Notes under the pieces: model-generated
The model's input: the letters and a program-made list of their open reading frames with translations, nothing else
Told to the model about the DNA's origin: nothing
Databases searched by the model: none
Shown: one piece after another, positions 48,101 to 61,600 of the stretch
Layout: every line of letters begins with the position of its first letter
Position numbering within the stretch: position 1 is the first letter of the stretch
NCBI GenBank assembly: GCA_031769625.1
Contig: JAUIMM010000739.1
Location: 2,539,001 to 2,603,000, forward strand
Origin: Taudactylus pleione
Taxonomy: Eukaryota > Chordata > Amphibia > Anura > Myobatrachidae
Direction: 5' to 3'
DNA: 64,000 bases
Position numbers and translations under genes: made by a program

Positions 48101-50740
48101 ATATCTGTGTGCTCCTGAGTCTGTATATAGGAGACTGCGCTGAGTAATGTGATATGTGACACCTGTATATCTGTGTGCTCCTGAGTCTGTATATGGGAGA
48201 CTGCGATGAGTAATGTGATATGTGAAACCTGTATATCTGTGTGCTCCTGAGTCTGTATATGGGAGACTGCGCTGAGTAATGTGATATGTGACACCTGTAT
48301 ATCTGTATATAGGAGACTGCGCTGAGTAATGTGATATGTGACACCTGTATGTCTGTGTGCTCCTGACTCTGTATATGGGAGACTGCGCTGAGTAATGTGA
48401 TATGTGACACCTGTATATCTGTGTGCTCCTGAGTCTGTATATAGGAGACTGCGCTGAGTAATGTGATATGTGACACCTGTATATCTGTGTGCTCCTGAGT
48501 CTGTATATAGGAGACTGCGCTGAGTAATGTGATATGTGACACCTGTATATCTGTGTGCTCCTGAGTCTGTATATAGGAGACTGCGCTGAGTAATGTGGTA
48601 TGAGACGCTTGTATATCTGTGTGCTCCTGAGTCTGTATATGGGAGACTGTGCTGAGTAATGTGATATGTGACACCTGTATATCTGTATATAGGAGACTGC
48701 GCTGAGTAATGTGATATGTGACACCTGTATGTCTGTGTGCTCCTGACTCTGTATATGGGAGACTGCGCTGAGTAATGTGATATGTGACACCTGTATATCT
48801 GTGTGCTCCTGAGTCTGTATATAGGAGACTGCGCTGAGTAATGTGATATGTGACACCTGTATATCTGTGTGCTCCTGAGTCTGTATATGGGAGACTGCGC
48901 TGAGTAATGTGATATGTGACACCTGTATATCTGTGTGCTCCTAAGTCTGTATATGGGAGACTGCGCTGAGTAATGTGATATGTGACACCTGTATATCTGT
49001 GTGCTCCTGAGTCTGTATATGGGAGACTGCGCTGAGTAATGTGATAGGTGACACCTGTATATCTGTGTGCTCCTGAGTCTGTATATAGGAGACTGCGCTG
49101 AGTAATGTGATATGTGACACCTGTATATCTGTGTGCTCCTGAGTCTGTATATAGGAGACTGCGCTGAGTAATGTGATATGTGACACCTGTATATCTGTGT
49201 GCTCCTGAGTATGTATATGGGAGACTGCGCTGAGTAATGTGATATGTGACTCCTGTATATCTGTGTGCTCCTGAGTCTGTATATGGGAGACTGAGCTGAG
49301 TAATGTGATATGTGACACCTGTATATCTGTGTGCTCCTGAGTCTTTATATGGGAGACTGCGCTGGGTATTGTGATATGTGACACCTGTATATCTGTGTGC
49401 TCCTGAGTCTGTATATAGGAGACTGCGCTGAGTAATGTGATATGTGACACCTGTATATCTGTGTGCTCCTGAGTCTGTATATAGGAGACTGCGCTGAGTA
49501 ATGTGATATGTGACACCTGTATATCTGTGTGCTCCTGAGTCTGTATATGGGAGACTGTGCTGGGTATTGTGATATGTGACACCTGTATATCTGTGTGCTC
49601 CTGAGTCTGATATGTGACACCTGTATATCTGTGTGCTCCTGAGTCTGTATATGGGAGACTGCGCTGGGTATTGTGATATGTGACACCTGTATATCTGTGT
49701 GCTCCTGAGTCTGTATATGGGAGACTGCGCTGATTATTGTGATATGTGACACCTGTATATCTGTGTGCTCCTGAGTCTGTATATGGGAGACTGTGCTGAG
49801 TAATGTGATATGTGACACCTGTATATCTGTGTGCTCCTGGGTCTGTATATAGGAGACTGCGCTGAGTAATGTGATATGTGACACCTGTATATCTGTGTGC
49901 TCCTGAGTCTGTATATGGCAGACTGCGCTGAGTAATGTGATATGTGACACCTGTATATCTGTGTGCTCCTGAGTCTGTATATGGGAGACTGTGCTGAGTA
50001 ATGTGATATGTGACACCTGTATATCTGTGTGCTCCTGAGTCTGTATATGGGAGACTGCGCTGGGTATTGTGATATGTGACAACTGTATATCTGTGTGCTC
50101 CTGAGTCTGTATATGGGAGACTGCGCTGAGTAATGTGATATGTGACACCTGTATATCTGTGTGCTCCTGAGTCTGTATATGGGAGACTGCGCTGAGTAAT
50201 GTGATATGTGACACCTGTATATCTGTGTGCTCCTGAGTCTGTATATAGGAGACTGCGCTGAGTAATGTGATATGTGACACCTGTATATCTGTGTGCTCCT
50301 GAGTCTGTATATTGGAGACTGCGCTGAGTAATGTGATATGTGACACCTGTATATCTGTGTGCTCCTGAGTCTTTATATGGGAGACTGCGCTGAGTAATGT
50401 GATATGTGACACCTGTATATCTGTGTGCTCCTGAGTCTGTATATAGGAGACTGCGCTGAGTAATGTGATGTGTGACACCTGTATATCTGTGTGCTCCTGA
50501 GTCTGTATATAGGAGACTGCGCTGAGTAATGTGATATGTGACACCTGTATATCTGTGTACTCCTGAGTCTGTATATAGGAGACTTCGCTGAGTAATGTGA
50601 TATGTGACACCTGTATATCTGTGTGCTCCTGAGTCTGTATATAGGAGACTGCGCTGAGTAATGTGATATGTGACACCTGTATATCTGTGTGCTCCTGAGT
50701 CTGTATATGGGAGACTGTGCTGAGTAATGTGATATGTGAC
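42164..50740. repeat. ~8.4-8.9 kb higher-order block, first copy
   Basis: Monomer order from about 42.2 kb recurs from about 51.0 kb. The offset is 8,855 at the left, 8,591 to 8,657 in the middle (43898 to 52489; 44691 to 53348) and 8,409 further right (46821 to 55230; 49207 to 57616). Stepwise offset changes that are multiples or near-multiples of 66 mark later gain or loss of monomers. A third, more altered copy may start near 60.4 kb, as the TCCTAAG and 55-base markers reappear at 60424 and near 62405. Confidence 0.75.
46821..48938. repeat. 2,118-bp higher-order repeat unit
   Basis: The TCCTAAG monomer followed by a GATAGGTGAC monomer occurs at 46821 and 48939, and again at 55230 and 57348. 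Both pairs are exactly 2,118 bases apart (32.1 monomer lengths). The 46821-48938 and 55230-57347 units encode the same periodic peptide in the open frame, so they appear almost identical. The 48939 unit carries extra monomers. Confidence 0.85.
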
Positions 50741-53700
50741 ACCTGTATATCTGTATATAGGAGACTGCGCTGAGTAATGTGATATGTGACACCTGTATGT
50801 CTGTGTGCTCCTGACTCTGTATATGGGAGACTGCGCTGAGTAATGTGATATGTGACACCTGTATATCTGTATATAGGAGACTGCGCTGAGTAATGTGATA
50901 TGTGACACCTGTATGTCTGTGTGCTCCTGACTCTGTATATGGGAGACTGCGCTGAGTAATGTGATATGTGACACCTGTATTTCTGTGTGCTCCTGAGTCT
51001 GTATATAGGAGACTGCGCTTAGTAATGTGATATGTGACACCTGTATATCTGTGTGCTCCTGAGTCTGTATATAGGAGACTGCGCTGAGTAATTTGATATG
51101 TGACACCTGTATATCTGTGTGCTCCTGAGTCTGTATATAGGAGACTGCGCTGAGTAATGTGGTATGAGACACTTGTATATCTGTGTGCTCCTGAGTCTGT
51201 ATATGGGAGACTGCGCTGAGTAATGTGATATGTGACACCTGTATATCTGTGTGCTCCTAAGTCTGTATATGGGAGACTGCGCTGAGTAATGTGACACCTG
51301 TATATCTGTGTGCTCCTGAGTCTGTATATTGGAGACTGCGCTGAGTAATGTGATAGGTGACACCTGTATATCTGTGTGCTCCTGAGTCTGTATATAGGAG
51401 ACTGCGCTGAGTAATGTGATATGTGACACCTGTATATCTGTGTGCTCCTGAGTCTGTATATAGGAGACTGCGCTGAGTAATGTGATATGTGACACCTGTA
51501 TATCTGTGTGCTCCTGAGTCTGTATATAGGAGACTGCGCTGAGTAATGTGATAGGTGACACCTGTATTTCTGTGTGCTCCTGAGTCTGTATATGGGAGAC
51601 TGCGCTGAGTAATGTGGTATGAGACGCTTGTATATCTGTGTGCTCCTGAGTCTGTATATGGGAGACTGCGCTGAGTAATGTGATATGTGACACCTGTATA
51701 TCTGTATATAGGAGACTGCGCTGAGTAATGTGATATGTGACACCTGTATGTCTGTGTGCTCCTGACTCTGTATATGGGAGACTGCGCTGAGTAATGTGAT
51801 ATGTGACACCTGTATTTCTGTGTGCTCCTGAGTCTGTATATAGGAGACTGCGCTTAGTAATGTGATATGTGACACCTGTATATCTGTGTGCTCCTGAGTC
51901 TGTATATAGGAGACTGCGCTGAGTAATGTGATATGTGACACCTGTATATCTGTGTGCTCCTGAGTTTGTATATAGGAGACTGCGCTGAGTAATGTGGTAT
52001 GAGACGCTTGTATATCTGTGTGCTCCTGAGTCTGTATATGGGAGACTGCGCTGAGTAATGTGATATGTGACACCTGTATATCTGTGTGCTCCTGAGTCTG
52101 TATATGGGAGACTGCGCTGAGTAATGTGACACCTGTATATCTGTGTGCTCCTGAGTCTGTATATTGGAGACTGCGCTGAGTAATGTGATAGGTGACACCT
52201 GTATATCTGTGTGCTCCTGAGTCTGTATATAGGAGACTGCGCTGAGTAATGTGATATGTGACACCTGTATATCTGTGTGCTCCTGAGTCTGTATATAGGA
52301 GACTGCGCTGAGTAATGTGATATGTGACACCTGTATATCTGTGTGCTCCTGAGTATGTATATGGGAGACTGCGCTGAGTAATGTGATATGTGACTCCTGT
52401 ATATCTGTGTGCTCCTGAGTCTGTATATGGGAGACTGAGCTGAGTAATGTGATATGTGACACCTGTATATCTGTGTGCTCCTGAGTCTTTATATGGGAGA
52501 CTGCGCTGGGTATTGTGATATGTGACACCTGTATATCTGTGTGCTCCTGAGTCTGTATATAGGAGACTGCGCTGAGTAATGTGATATGTGACACCTGTAT
52601 ATCTGTGTGCTCCTGAGTCTGTATATGGGAGACTGTGCTGGGTATTGTGATATGTGACACCTATATATCTGTGTGCTCCTGAGTCTGATATGTGACACCT
52701 GTATATCTGTGTGCTCCTGAGTCTGTATATGGGAGACTGCGCTGGGTATTGTGATATGTGACACCTGTATATCTGTGTGCTCCTGAGTCTGTATATGGGA
52801 GACTGCGCTGATTAATGTGATATGTGACACCTGTATATCTGTGTGCTCCTGAGTCTGTATATAGGAGACTGCGCTGAGTATTGTGATATGTGACACCTGT
52901 ATATCTGTGTGCTCCTGAGTCTATATATGGGAGACTGCGCTGATTAATGTGATATGTGACACCTGTATATCTGTGTGCTCCTGAGTCTGTATATGGGAGA
53001 CTGCGCTGAGTAATGTGATATGTAACACCTGTATATCTGTGTGCTCCTGAGTCTGTATATGGGAGACTGCGCTGAGTAATGTGATATGTAACACCTGTAT
53101 ATCTGTGTGCTCCTGAGTCTGTATATGAGAGACCGCGCTGAGTAATGTGATATGTAACACCTGTATATCTGTGTGCTCCTGAGTCTGTATATGGGAGACT
53201 GCGCTGAGTAATGTGATATGTAACACCTGTATATCTGTGTGCTCCTGAGTCTGTATATGGGAGACTGCGCTGGGTATTGTGATATGTGACACCTGTATAT
53301 CTGTGTGCCTCTGAGTCTGTATATGGGAGTAATGTGATATGTGACACCTATATATCTGTGTGCTCCTGAGTCTGTATATGGGAGACTGCGCTGAGTAATA
53401 TGGTATGTGACACCTGTATATCTGTGTGCTCCTGAGTCTGTATATAGGAGACTGCGCTGAGTAATGTGATATGTGACACCTGTATATCTGTGTGCTCCTG
53501 AGTCTGTATATTGGAGACTGCGCTGAGTAATGTGATATGTGACACCTGTATATCTGTGTGCTCCAGAGTCTGTATATAGGAGACTGCGCTGAGTAATGTG
53601 ATATGTGACACCTGTATATCTGTGTGCTCCTGAGTCTGTATATAGGAGACTGCGCTGAGTAATGTGATATGTGACACCTGTATATCTGTGTGCTCCTGAG

Positions 53701-56700
53701 TCTGTATATAGGAGACTGCGCTGAGTAATGTGATATGTGACACCTGTATATCTGTGTGCTCCTGAGTCTGTATATGGGAGACTGCGCTAAGTAATGTGAT
53801 ATGTGACACCTGTATATCTGTGTGCTCCTGAGTCAGTATATGGGAGACTGCGATGAGTAATGTGATATGTGAAACCTGTATATCTGTGTGCTCCTGAGTC
53901 TGTATATGGGAGACTGCGCTGAGTAATGTGATATGTGACACCTGTATATCTGTATATAGGAGACTGCGCTGAGTAATGTGATATGTGACACCTGTATGTC
54001 TGTGTGCTCCTGACTCTGTATATGGGAGACTGCGCTGAGTAATGTGATATGTGACACCTGTATATCTGTGTGCTCCTGAGTCTGTATATAGGAGACTGCG
54101 CTGAGTAATGTGATATGTGACACCTGTATATCTGTGTGCTCCTGAGTCTGTATATAGGAGACTGCGCTGAGTAATGTGATATGTGACACCTGTATATCTG
54201 TGTGCTCCTGAGTCTGTATATATGAGACTGCGCTGAGTAATGTGGTATGAGACGCTTGTATATCTGTGTGCTCCTGAGTCTGTATATGGGAGACTGCGCT
54301 GAGTAATGTGATATGTGACACCTGTATATCTGTATATAGGAGACTGCGCTGAGTAATGTGATATGTGACACCTGTATGTCTGTGTGCTCCTGACTCTGTA
54401 TATGGGAGACTGCGCTGAGTAATGTGATATGTGACACCTGTATATCTGTGTGCTCCTGAGTCTGTATATAGGAGACTGCGCTGAGTAATGTGATATGTGA
54501 CACCTGTATATCTGTGTGCTCCTGAGTCTGTATATAGGAGACAGCACTGAGTAATGTGATATGTGACACCTGTATATCTGTGTGCTCCTGAGTCTGTATA
54601 TGGGAGACTGCGATGAGTAATGTGATATGTGAAACCTGTATATCTGTGTGCTCCTGAGTCTGTATATGGGAGACTGCGCTGAGTAATGTGATATGTGACA
54701 CCTGTATATCTGTGTGCTCCTGAGTCTGTATATAGGAGACTGCGCTGAGTAATGTGATATGTGACACCTGTATATCTGTGTGCTCCTGAGTCTGTATATA
54801 GGAGACTGCGCTGAGTAATGTGATATGTGACACCTGTATATCTGTGTGCTCCTGAGTCTGTATATAGGAGACTGCGCTGAGTAATGTGGTATGAGACGCT
54901 TGTATATCTGTGTGCTCCTGAGTCTGTATATGGGAGACTGTGCTGAGTAATGCGATATGTGACACCTGTATATCTGTATATAGGAGACTGCGCTGAGTAA
55001 TGTGATATGTGACACCTGTATGTCTGTGTGCTCCTGACTCTGTATATGGGAGACTGCGCTGAGTAATGTGATATGTGACACCTGTATATCTGTGTGCTCC
55101 TGAGTCTGTATATAGGAGACTGCGCTGAGTAATGTGATATGTGACACCTGTATATCTGTGTGCTCCTGTGTCTGTATATGGGAGACTGCGCTGAGTAATG
55201 TGATATGTGACACCTGTATATCTGTGTGCTCCTAAGTCTGTATATGGGAGACTGCGCTGAGTAATGTGATATGTGACACCTGTATATCTGTGTGCTCCTG
55301 AGTCTGTATATGGGAGACTGCGCTGAGTAATGTGATAGGTGACACCTGTATATCTGTGTGCTCCTGAGTCTGTATATAGGAGACTGCGCTGAGTAATGTG
55401 ATATGTGACACCTGTATATCTGTGTGCTCCTGAGTCTGTATATAGGAGACTGCGCTGAGTAATGTGATATGTGACACCTGTATATCTGTGTGCTCCTGAG
55501 TATGTATATGGGAGACTGCGCTGAGTAATGTGATATGTGACTCCTGTATGTCTGTGTGCTCCTGAGTCTGTATATGGGAGACTGAGCTGAGTAATGTGAT
55601 ATGTGACACCTGTATATCTGTGTGCTCCTGAGTCTTTATATGGGAGACTGCGCTGGGTATTGTGATATGTGACACCTGTATATCTGTGTGCTCCTGAGTC
55701 TGTATATAGGAGACTGCGCTGAGTAATGTGATATGTGACACCTGTATATCTGTGTGCTCCTGAGTCTGTATATAGGAGACTGCGCTGAGTAATGTGATAT
55801 GTGACACCTGTATATCTGTGTGCTCCTGAGTCTGTATATGGGAGACTGTGCTGGGTATTGTGATATGTGACACCTGTATATCTGTGTGCTCCTGAGTCTG
55901 ATATGTGACACCTGTATATCTGTGTGCTCCTGAGTCTGTATATGGGAGACTGCGCTGGGTATTGTGATATGTGACACCTGTATATCTGTGTGCTCCTGAG
56001 TCTGTATATGGGAGACTGCGCTGATTATTGTGATATGTGACACCTGTATATCTGTGTGCTCCTGAGTCTGTATATGGGAGACTGTGCTGAGTAATGTGAT
56101 ATGTGACACCTGTATATCTGTGTGCTCCTGGGTCTGTATATAGGAGACTGCGCTGAGTAATGTGATATGTGACACCTGTATATCTGTGTGCTCCTGAGTC
56201 TGTATATGGCAGACTGCGCTGAGTAATGTGATATGTGACACCTGTATATCTGTGTGCTCCTGAGTCTGTATATGGGAGACTGTGCTGAGTAATGTGATAT
56301 GTGACACCTGTATATCTGTGTGCTCCTGAGTCTGTATATGGGAGACTGCGCTGGGTATTGTGATATGTGACAACTGTATATCTGTGTGCTCCTGAGTCTG
56401 TATATGGGAGACTGCGCTGAGTAATGTGATATGTGACACCTGTATATCTGTGTGCTCCTGAGTCTGTATATGGGAGACTGCGCTGAGTAATGTGATATGT
56501 GACACCTGTATATCTGTGTGCTCCTGAGTCTGTATATAGGAGACTGCGCTGAGTAATGTGATATGTGACACCTGTATATCTGTGTGCTCCTGAGTCTGTA
56601 TATGGGAGACTGCGATGAGTAATGTGATATGTGAAACCTGTATATCTGTGTGCTCCTGAGTCTGTATATGGGAGACTGCGCTGAGTAATGTGATATGTGA

Positions 56701-57599
56701 CACCTGTATATCTGTATATAGGAGACTGCGCTGAGTAATGTGATATGTGACACCTGTATGTCTGTGTGCTCCTGACTCTGTATATGGGAGACTGCGCTGA
56801 GTAATGTGATATGTGACACCTGTATATCTGTGTGCTCCTGAGTCTGTATATAGGAGACTGCGCTGAGTAATGTGATATGTGACACCTGTATATCTGTGTG
56901 CTCCTGAGTCTGTATATAGGAGACTGCGCTGAGTAATGTGATATGTGACACCTGTATATCTGTGTGCTCCTGAGTCTGTATATAGGAGACTGCGCTGAGT
57001 AATGTGGTATGAGACGCTTGTATATCTGTGTGCTCCTGAGTCTGTATATGGGAGACTGTGCTGAGTAATGTGATATGTGACACCTGTATATCTGTATATA
57101 GGAGACTGCGCTGAGTAATGTGATATGTGACACCTGTATGTCTGTGTGCTCCTGACTCTGTATATGGGAGACTGCGCTGAGTAATGTGATATGTGACACC
57201 TGTATATCTGTGTGCTCCTGAGTCTGTATATAGGAGACTGCGCTGAGTAATGTGATATGTGACACCTGTATATCTGTGTGCTCCTGAGTCTGTATATGGG
57301 AGACTGCGCTGAGTAATGTGATATGTGACACCTGTATATCTGTGTGCTCCTAAGTCTGTATATGGGAGACTGCGCTGAGTAATGTGATATGTGACACCTG
57401 TATATCTGTGTGCTCCTGAGTCTGTATATGGGAGACTGCGCTGAGTAATGTGATAGGTGACACCTGTATATCTGTGTGCTCCTGAGTCTGTATATAGGAG
57501 ACTGCGCTGAGTAATGTGATATGTGACACCTGTATATCTGTGTGCTCCTGAGTCTGTATATAGGAGACTGCGCTGAGTAATGTGATATGTGACACCTGT

Positions 57600-58650
57600 A
57601 TATCTGTGTGCTCCTGAGTATGTATATGGGAGACTGCGCTGAGTAATGTGATATGACTCCTGTATATCTGTGTGCTCCTGAGTCTGTATATGGGAGACTG
57701 AGCTGAGTAATGTGATATGTGACACCTGTATATCTGTGTGCTCCTGAGTCTTTATATGGGAGACTGCGCTGGGTATTGTGATATGTGACACCTGTATATC
57801 TGTGTGCTCCTGAGTCTGTATATAGGAGACTGCGCTGAGTAATGTGATATGTGACACCTGTATATCTGTGTGCTCCTGAGTCTGTATATAGGAGACTGCG
57901 CTGAGTAATGTGATATGTGACACCTGTATATCTGTGTGCTCCTGAGTCTGTATATGGGAGACTGTGCTGGGTATTGTGATATGTGACACCTGTATATCTG
58001 TGTGCTCCTGAGTCTGATATGTGACACCTGTATATCTGTGTGCTCCTGAGTCTGTATATAGGAGACTGCGCTGAGTAATGTGATATGTGACACCTGTATA
58101 TCTGTGTGTTCCTGAGTATGTATATGGGAGACTGCGCTGAGTAATGTGATATGACTCCTGTATATCTGTGTGCTCCTGAGTCTGTATATGGGAGACTGAG
58201 CTGAGTAATGTGATATGTGACACCTGTATATCTGTGTGCTCCTGAGTCTTTATATGGGAGACTGCGCTGGGTATTGTGATATGTGACACCTGTATATCTG
58301 TGTGCTCCTGAGTCTGTATATAGGAGACTGCGCTGAGTAATGTGATATGTGACACCTGTATATCTGTGTGCTCCTGAGTCTGTATATAGGAGACTGCGCT
58401 GAGTAATGTGATATGTGACACCTGTATATCTGTGTGCTCCTGAGTCTGTATATGGGAGACTGTGCTGGGTATTGTGATATGTGACACCTGTATATCTGTG
58501 TGCTCCTGAGTCTGTATATAGGAGACTGCGCTGAGTAATGTGATATGTGACACCTGTATATCTGTGTGCTCCTGAGTATGTATATGGGAGACTGCGCTGA
58601 GTAATGTGATATGACTCCTGTATATCTGTGTGCTCCTGAGTCTGTATATG
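57600..58650. repeat. Local amplification marked by GATATGACTCC monomers
   Basis: A monomer lacking two bases (GTGATATGACTCC where neighbours have GTGATATGTGACTCC) occurs at about 57653, 58151 and 58611. Elsewhere the fuller form is found (for example 47131, 49249, 52392 and 60988). The three copies 460-498 bases apart indicate a very recent short tandem amplification. Confidence 0.7.
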
Positions 58651-61600
58651 GGAGACTGAGCTGAGTAATGTGATATGTGACACCTGTATATCTGTGTGCT
58701 CCTGAGTCTTTATATGGGAGACTGCGCTGGGTATTGTGATATGTGACACCTGTATATCTGTGTGCTCCTGAGTCTGTATATAGGAGACTGCGCTGAGTAA
58801 TGTGATATGTGACACCTGTATATCTGTGTGCTCCTGAGTCTGTATATAGGAGACTGCGCTGAGTAATGTGATATGTGACACCTGTATATCTGTGTGCTCC
58901 TGAGTCTGTATATGGGAGACTGTGCTGGGTATTGTGATATGTGACACCTGTATATCTGTGTGCTCCTGAGTCTGATATGTGACACCTGTATATCTGTGTG
59001 CTCCTGAGTCTGTATATGGGAGACTGTGCTGAGTAATGTGATATGTGACACCTGTATATCTGTGTGCTCCTGGGTCTGTATATAGGAGACTGCGCTGAGT
59101 AATGTGATATGTGACACCTGTATATCTGTGTGCTCCTGAGTCTGTATATGGGAGACTGTGCTGAGTAATGTGATATGTGACACCTGTATATCTGTGTGCT
59201 CCTGAGTCTGTATATGGGAGACTGCGCTGGGTATTGTGATATGTGACAACTGTATATCTGTGTGCTCCTGAGTCTGTATATGGGAGACTGCGCTGAGTAA
59301 TGTGATATGTGACACCTGTATATCTGTGTGCTCCTGAGTCTGTATATGGGAGACTGCGCTGAGTAATGTGATATGTGACACCTGTATATCTGTGTGCTCC
59401 TGAGTCTGTATATAGGAGACTGCGCTGAGTAATGTGATATGTGACACCTGTATATCTGTGTGCTCCTGAGTCTGTATATTGGAGACTGCGCTGAGTAATG
59501 TGATATGTGACACCTGTATATCTGTGTGCTCCTGAGTCTTTATATGGGAGACTGCGCTGAGTAATGTGATATGTGACACCTGTATATCTGTGTGCTCCTG
59601 AGTCTGTATATAGGAGACTGCACTGAGTAATGTGATATGTGACACCTGTATATCTGTGTGCTCCTGAGTCTGTATATGGGAGACTGCGATGAGTAATGTG
59701 ATATGTGAAACCTGTATATCTGTGTGCTCCTGAGTCTGTATATGGGAGACTGCGCTGAGTAATGTGATATGTGACACCTGTATATCTGTATATAGGAGAC
59801 TGCGCTGTGTAATGTGATATGTGACACCTGTATGTCTGTGTGCTCCTGATTCTGTATATGGGAGACTGCGCTGAGTAATGTGATATGTGACACCTGTATA
59901 TCTGTGTGCTCCTGAGTCTGTATATAGGAGACTGCGCTGAGTAATGTGATATGTGACACCTGTATATCTGTGTGCTCCTGAGTCTGTATATAGGAGACTG
60001 CGCTGAGTAATGTGATATGTGACACCTGTATATCTGTGTGCTCCTGAGTCTGTATATAGGAGACTGCGCTGAGTAATGTGGTATGAGACGCTTGTATATC
60101 TGTGTGCTCCTGAGTCTATATATGGGAGACTGTGCTGAGTAATGTGATATGTGACACCTGTATATCTGTATATAGGAGACTGCGCTGAGTAATGTGATAT
60201 GTGACACCTGTATGTCTGTGTGCTCCTGACTCTGTATATGGGAGACTGCGCTGAGTAATGTGATATGTGACACCTGTATATCTGTGTGCTCCTGAGTCTG
60301 TATATAGGAGACTGCGCTGAGTAATGTGATATGTGACACCTGTATATCTGTGTGCTCCTGAGTCTGTATATGGGAGACTGCGCTGAGTAATGTGATATGT
60401 GACACCTGTATATCTGTGTGCTCCTAAGTCTGTATATGGGAGACTGCGCTGAGTAATGTGACACCCGTATATCTGTGTGCTCCTGAGTCTGTATATTAGA
60501 GACTGCGCTGAGTAATGTGATAGGTGACACCTGTATATCTGTGTGCTCCTGAGTCTGTATATGGGAGACTGCGCTGAGTAATGTGATATGTGACACCTGT
60601 ATATCTGTGTGCTCCTGAGTCTGTATATTGGAGACTGCGCTGAGTAATGTGATATGTGACACCTGTATATCTGTGTGCTCCTGAGTCTGTATATGGGAGA
60701 CTGCGCTGAGTAATGTGATATGTGACACCTGTATATCTGTGTGCTCCTGAGTCTGTATATGGGAGACTGCGCTGAGTAATGTGATATGTGACACCTGTAT
60801 ATCTGTGTGCTCCTGAGTCTGTATATAGGAGACTGCGCTGAGTAATGTGATATGTGACACCTGTATATCTGTGTGCTCCTGAGTCTGTATATAGGAGACT
60901 GCGCTGAGTAATGTGATATGTGACACCTGTATATCTGTGTGCTCCTGAGTATGTATATGGGAGACTGCGCTGAGTAATGTGATATGTGACTCCTGTATAT
61001 CTGTGTGCTCCTGAGTCTGTATATGGGAGACTGAGCTGAGTAATGTGATATGTGACACCTGTATATCTGTGTGCTCCTGAGTCTTTATATGGGAGACTGC
61101 GCTGGGTATTGTGATATGTGACACCTGTATATCTGTGTGCTCCTGAGTCTGTATATAGGAGACTGCGCTGAGTAATGTGATATGTGACACCTGTATATCT
61201 GTGTGCTCCTGAGTCTGTATATAGGAGACTGCGCTGAGTAATGTGATATGTGACACCTGTATATCTGTGTGCTCCTGAGTCTGTATATGGGAGACTGTGC
61301 TGGGTATTGTGATATGTGACACCTGTATATCTGTGTGCTCCTGAGTCTGATATGTGACACCTGTATATCTGTGTGCTCCTGAGTCTGTATATGGGAGACT
61401 GCGCTGAGTAATGTGATATGTGACACCTGTATATCTGTGTGCTCCTGAGTCTGTATATAGGAGACTGCGCTGAGTAATGTGATATGTGACACCTGTATAT
61501 CTGTGTGCTCCTGAGTCTGTATATTGGAGACTGCACTGAGTAATGTGATATGTGACACCTGTATATCTGTGTGCTCCTGAGTCTTTATATGGGAGACTGC

